The notes below the pieces were generated by a model. That model was not told where the DNA came from and did not search any database. It was given only the letters and a program-made list of their open reading frames with translations. 64,000 bases of DNA from Sipunculus nudus (Eukaryota; Annelida; Sipuncula; Golfingiida; Sipunculidae), in assembly GCA_026874595.1 (NCBI GenBank), contig CM049314.1, forward strand, positions 65,322,800 to 65,386,799. The letters are read 5' to 3'. This document shows positions 63,101 through 64,000 of this stretch, one piece after another. The position numbers and the translations under genes are program-made. The first letter of the stretch is position 1, and the number at the start of each line of letters is the position of its first letter.

Positions 63101-64000
63101 CGGGCACGATGGCAGGTGTCAACATTAACACAGTGCGTCAGGCCGTGTGCTGCACAGCAACAACACATGCCAATCAGGAGATGCCCTGACTGACCTAGCT
63201 AAAATGTAATACATGTTCCTGCTGGCTGAAACACCGCATGTTGCTCCTGTTAATCGGACCTCCGGTCAGGCAGCCTTGTTATGGTAAACAGACTGTGTTT
63301 ACCAACACGCAGGGCTATATAACAAGGTGTTAAACAGTCGTATGCAAGGGAATATGACTGTGTGCTAAAATGGTTTTGATGTGAAACTTAAGTAAAAGCA
63401 AAACTAACTGATAGTGTGAAAGAATAGGAAAAATATTGCTCCTGATTATGTCCCTTTAATTTTATGTCTAAGTCCTTAAATTTAGTTTATTATTCACAAG
63501 CGAGCCTTTGGGAATCTAACGCCTTGATCATGGCTAATTAAACTTCAGTGGGACTCCAAAACAATATATAAGCTGACGATACTCATTGTGATGACAAACT
63601 TTTATTTAGACTTTAAACAAACTTGTTTTACCCTTTATTTTAAAAGAAATGACATGTTCCAGAAATAACTTACATATGTTTTACCGGGATTGCAGCCCAT
63701 TTCAAATTTAAATACAACCAGCAGAGTGGAAAACCTGGTGAGTGAACATGAATATCTTTTATCATTCACGCCATGAAAATTACCGTGGTTTATGACTCTA
63801 TCAGAAAAGTTTGCTGATACATGTAGGCCTGTTTAAAACATTAATTTTATATTTGATAAAATTAACAATTAATAAAATTAATATAGAAATATGCAGTCTC
63901 TGTAAATATATATTCTGATTATTCACTTCTCCCTGTCTCTTTCTATTATTGCTCATTATGCCTAGGCGACCCGTCGAGTCTCTTGATATCAGCCTGACTT
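60165..64000. other. Presumed first TUBGCP3 intron, no gene recognised
   Basis: 3.8 kb without a supported exon. I searched the minus strand for a starting Met followed by the LCCRILG-like motif of GCP3 and found none. CCCTGTCCACCTGATTTTTTG occurs twice (61288, 62399) as part of a dispersed repeat. Frames at 61642-61941 and 62358-62859 are short, AT-rich and unlike known families. 61535-61600 resembles 48045-48090 (CTACCTTTT...TTTATATGATTTCTGGC). Confidence 0.5.

Overview
This window is animal genomic DNA. It is AT-rich, its one clear gene is split into small exons with GT-AG introns, and most of the rest is transposon-derived. The organism is probably a bivalve mollusc. That is an inference from three things: interspersed elements of the 'GTCCGTCCGTC' type with GCTCAGCTGA ends, a pearl-like element with a core of about 180-bp tandem repeats, and an LTR element of the Mag/Steamer type (186-bp LTR, tRNA-Leu primer site). 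No single marker proves the species.

The one confidently identified gene is TUBGCP3 (gamma-tubulin complex component 3) on the minus strand. I reconstructed 24 consecutive coding exons from 60164 down to the stop codon at 24500-24502. All have GT/AG borders and compatible phases. They sum to 2630 nt and give about 876 residues including the terminal 'GEWG...RRSSQRRT' part. Only the first exon (start codon and roughly 25-30 residues) is missing; it is probably beyond 64000. The gene runs from an N-terminal helical region through GRIP1 to the gamma-tubulin-binding GRIP2 domain.

Region 1-24 kb is mainly repeats built on an old duplicated sequence. Block A (about 388-11266) and block B (about 20850-25640) are diverged copies of the same DNA in the same order, and each carries insertions the other lacks. 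The two blocks therefore act as empty sites for each other and define several element borders. Between them lie a solo LTR (13309-14486) inserted in a 35-bp minisatellite, a broken Pro/Ala/Glu-rich exon (14845-15738, + strand), and a deleted Mag/Steamer-like retrotransposon (15750-18618, - strand).

Region 24-64 kb is TUBGCP3 with its introns. The introns hold a 2.2-kb 18-bp minisatellite that keeps frames open on both strands, two decayed tandem copies of a TUBGCP3 exon, an array of duplicated splice-acceptor/exon-start units, two Harbinger-like MITEs with TWA target duplications, tRNA-derived SINEs, two full-length copies of the GCTCAGCTGA-ended element (one split by the pearl-like element), and an inverted copy of a 280-bp-unit element also found at 8 kb. 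From 60.2 to 64 kb I see only non-coding sequence, presumably the first TUBGCP3 intron.
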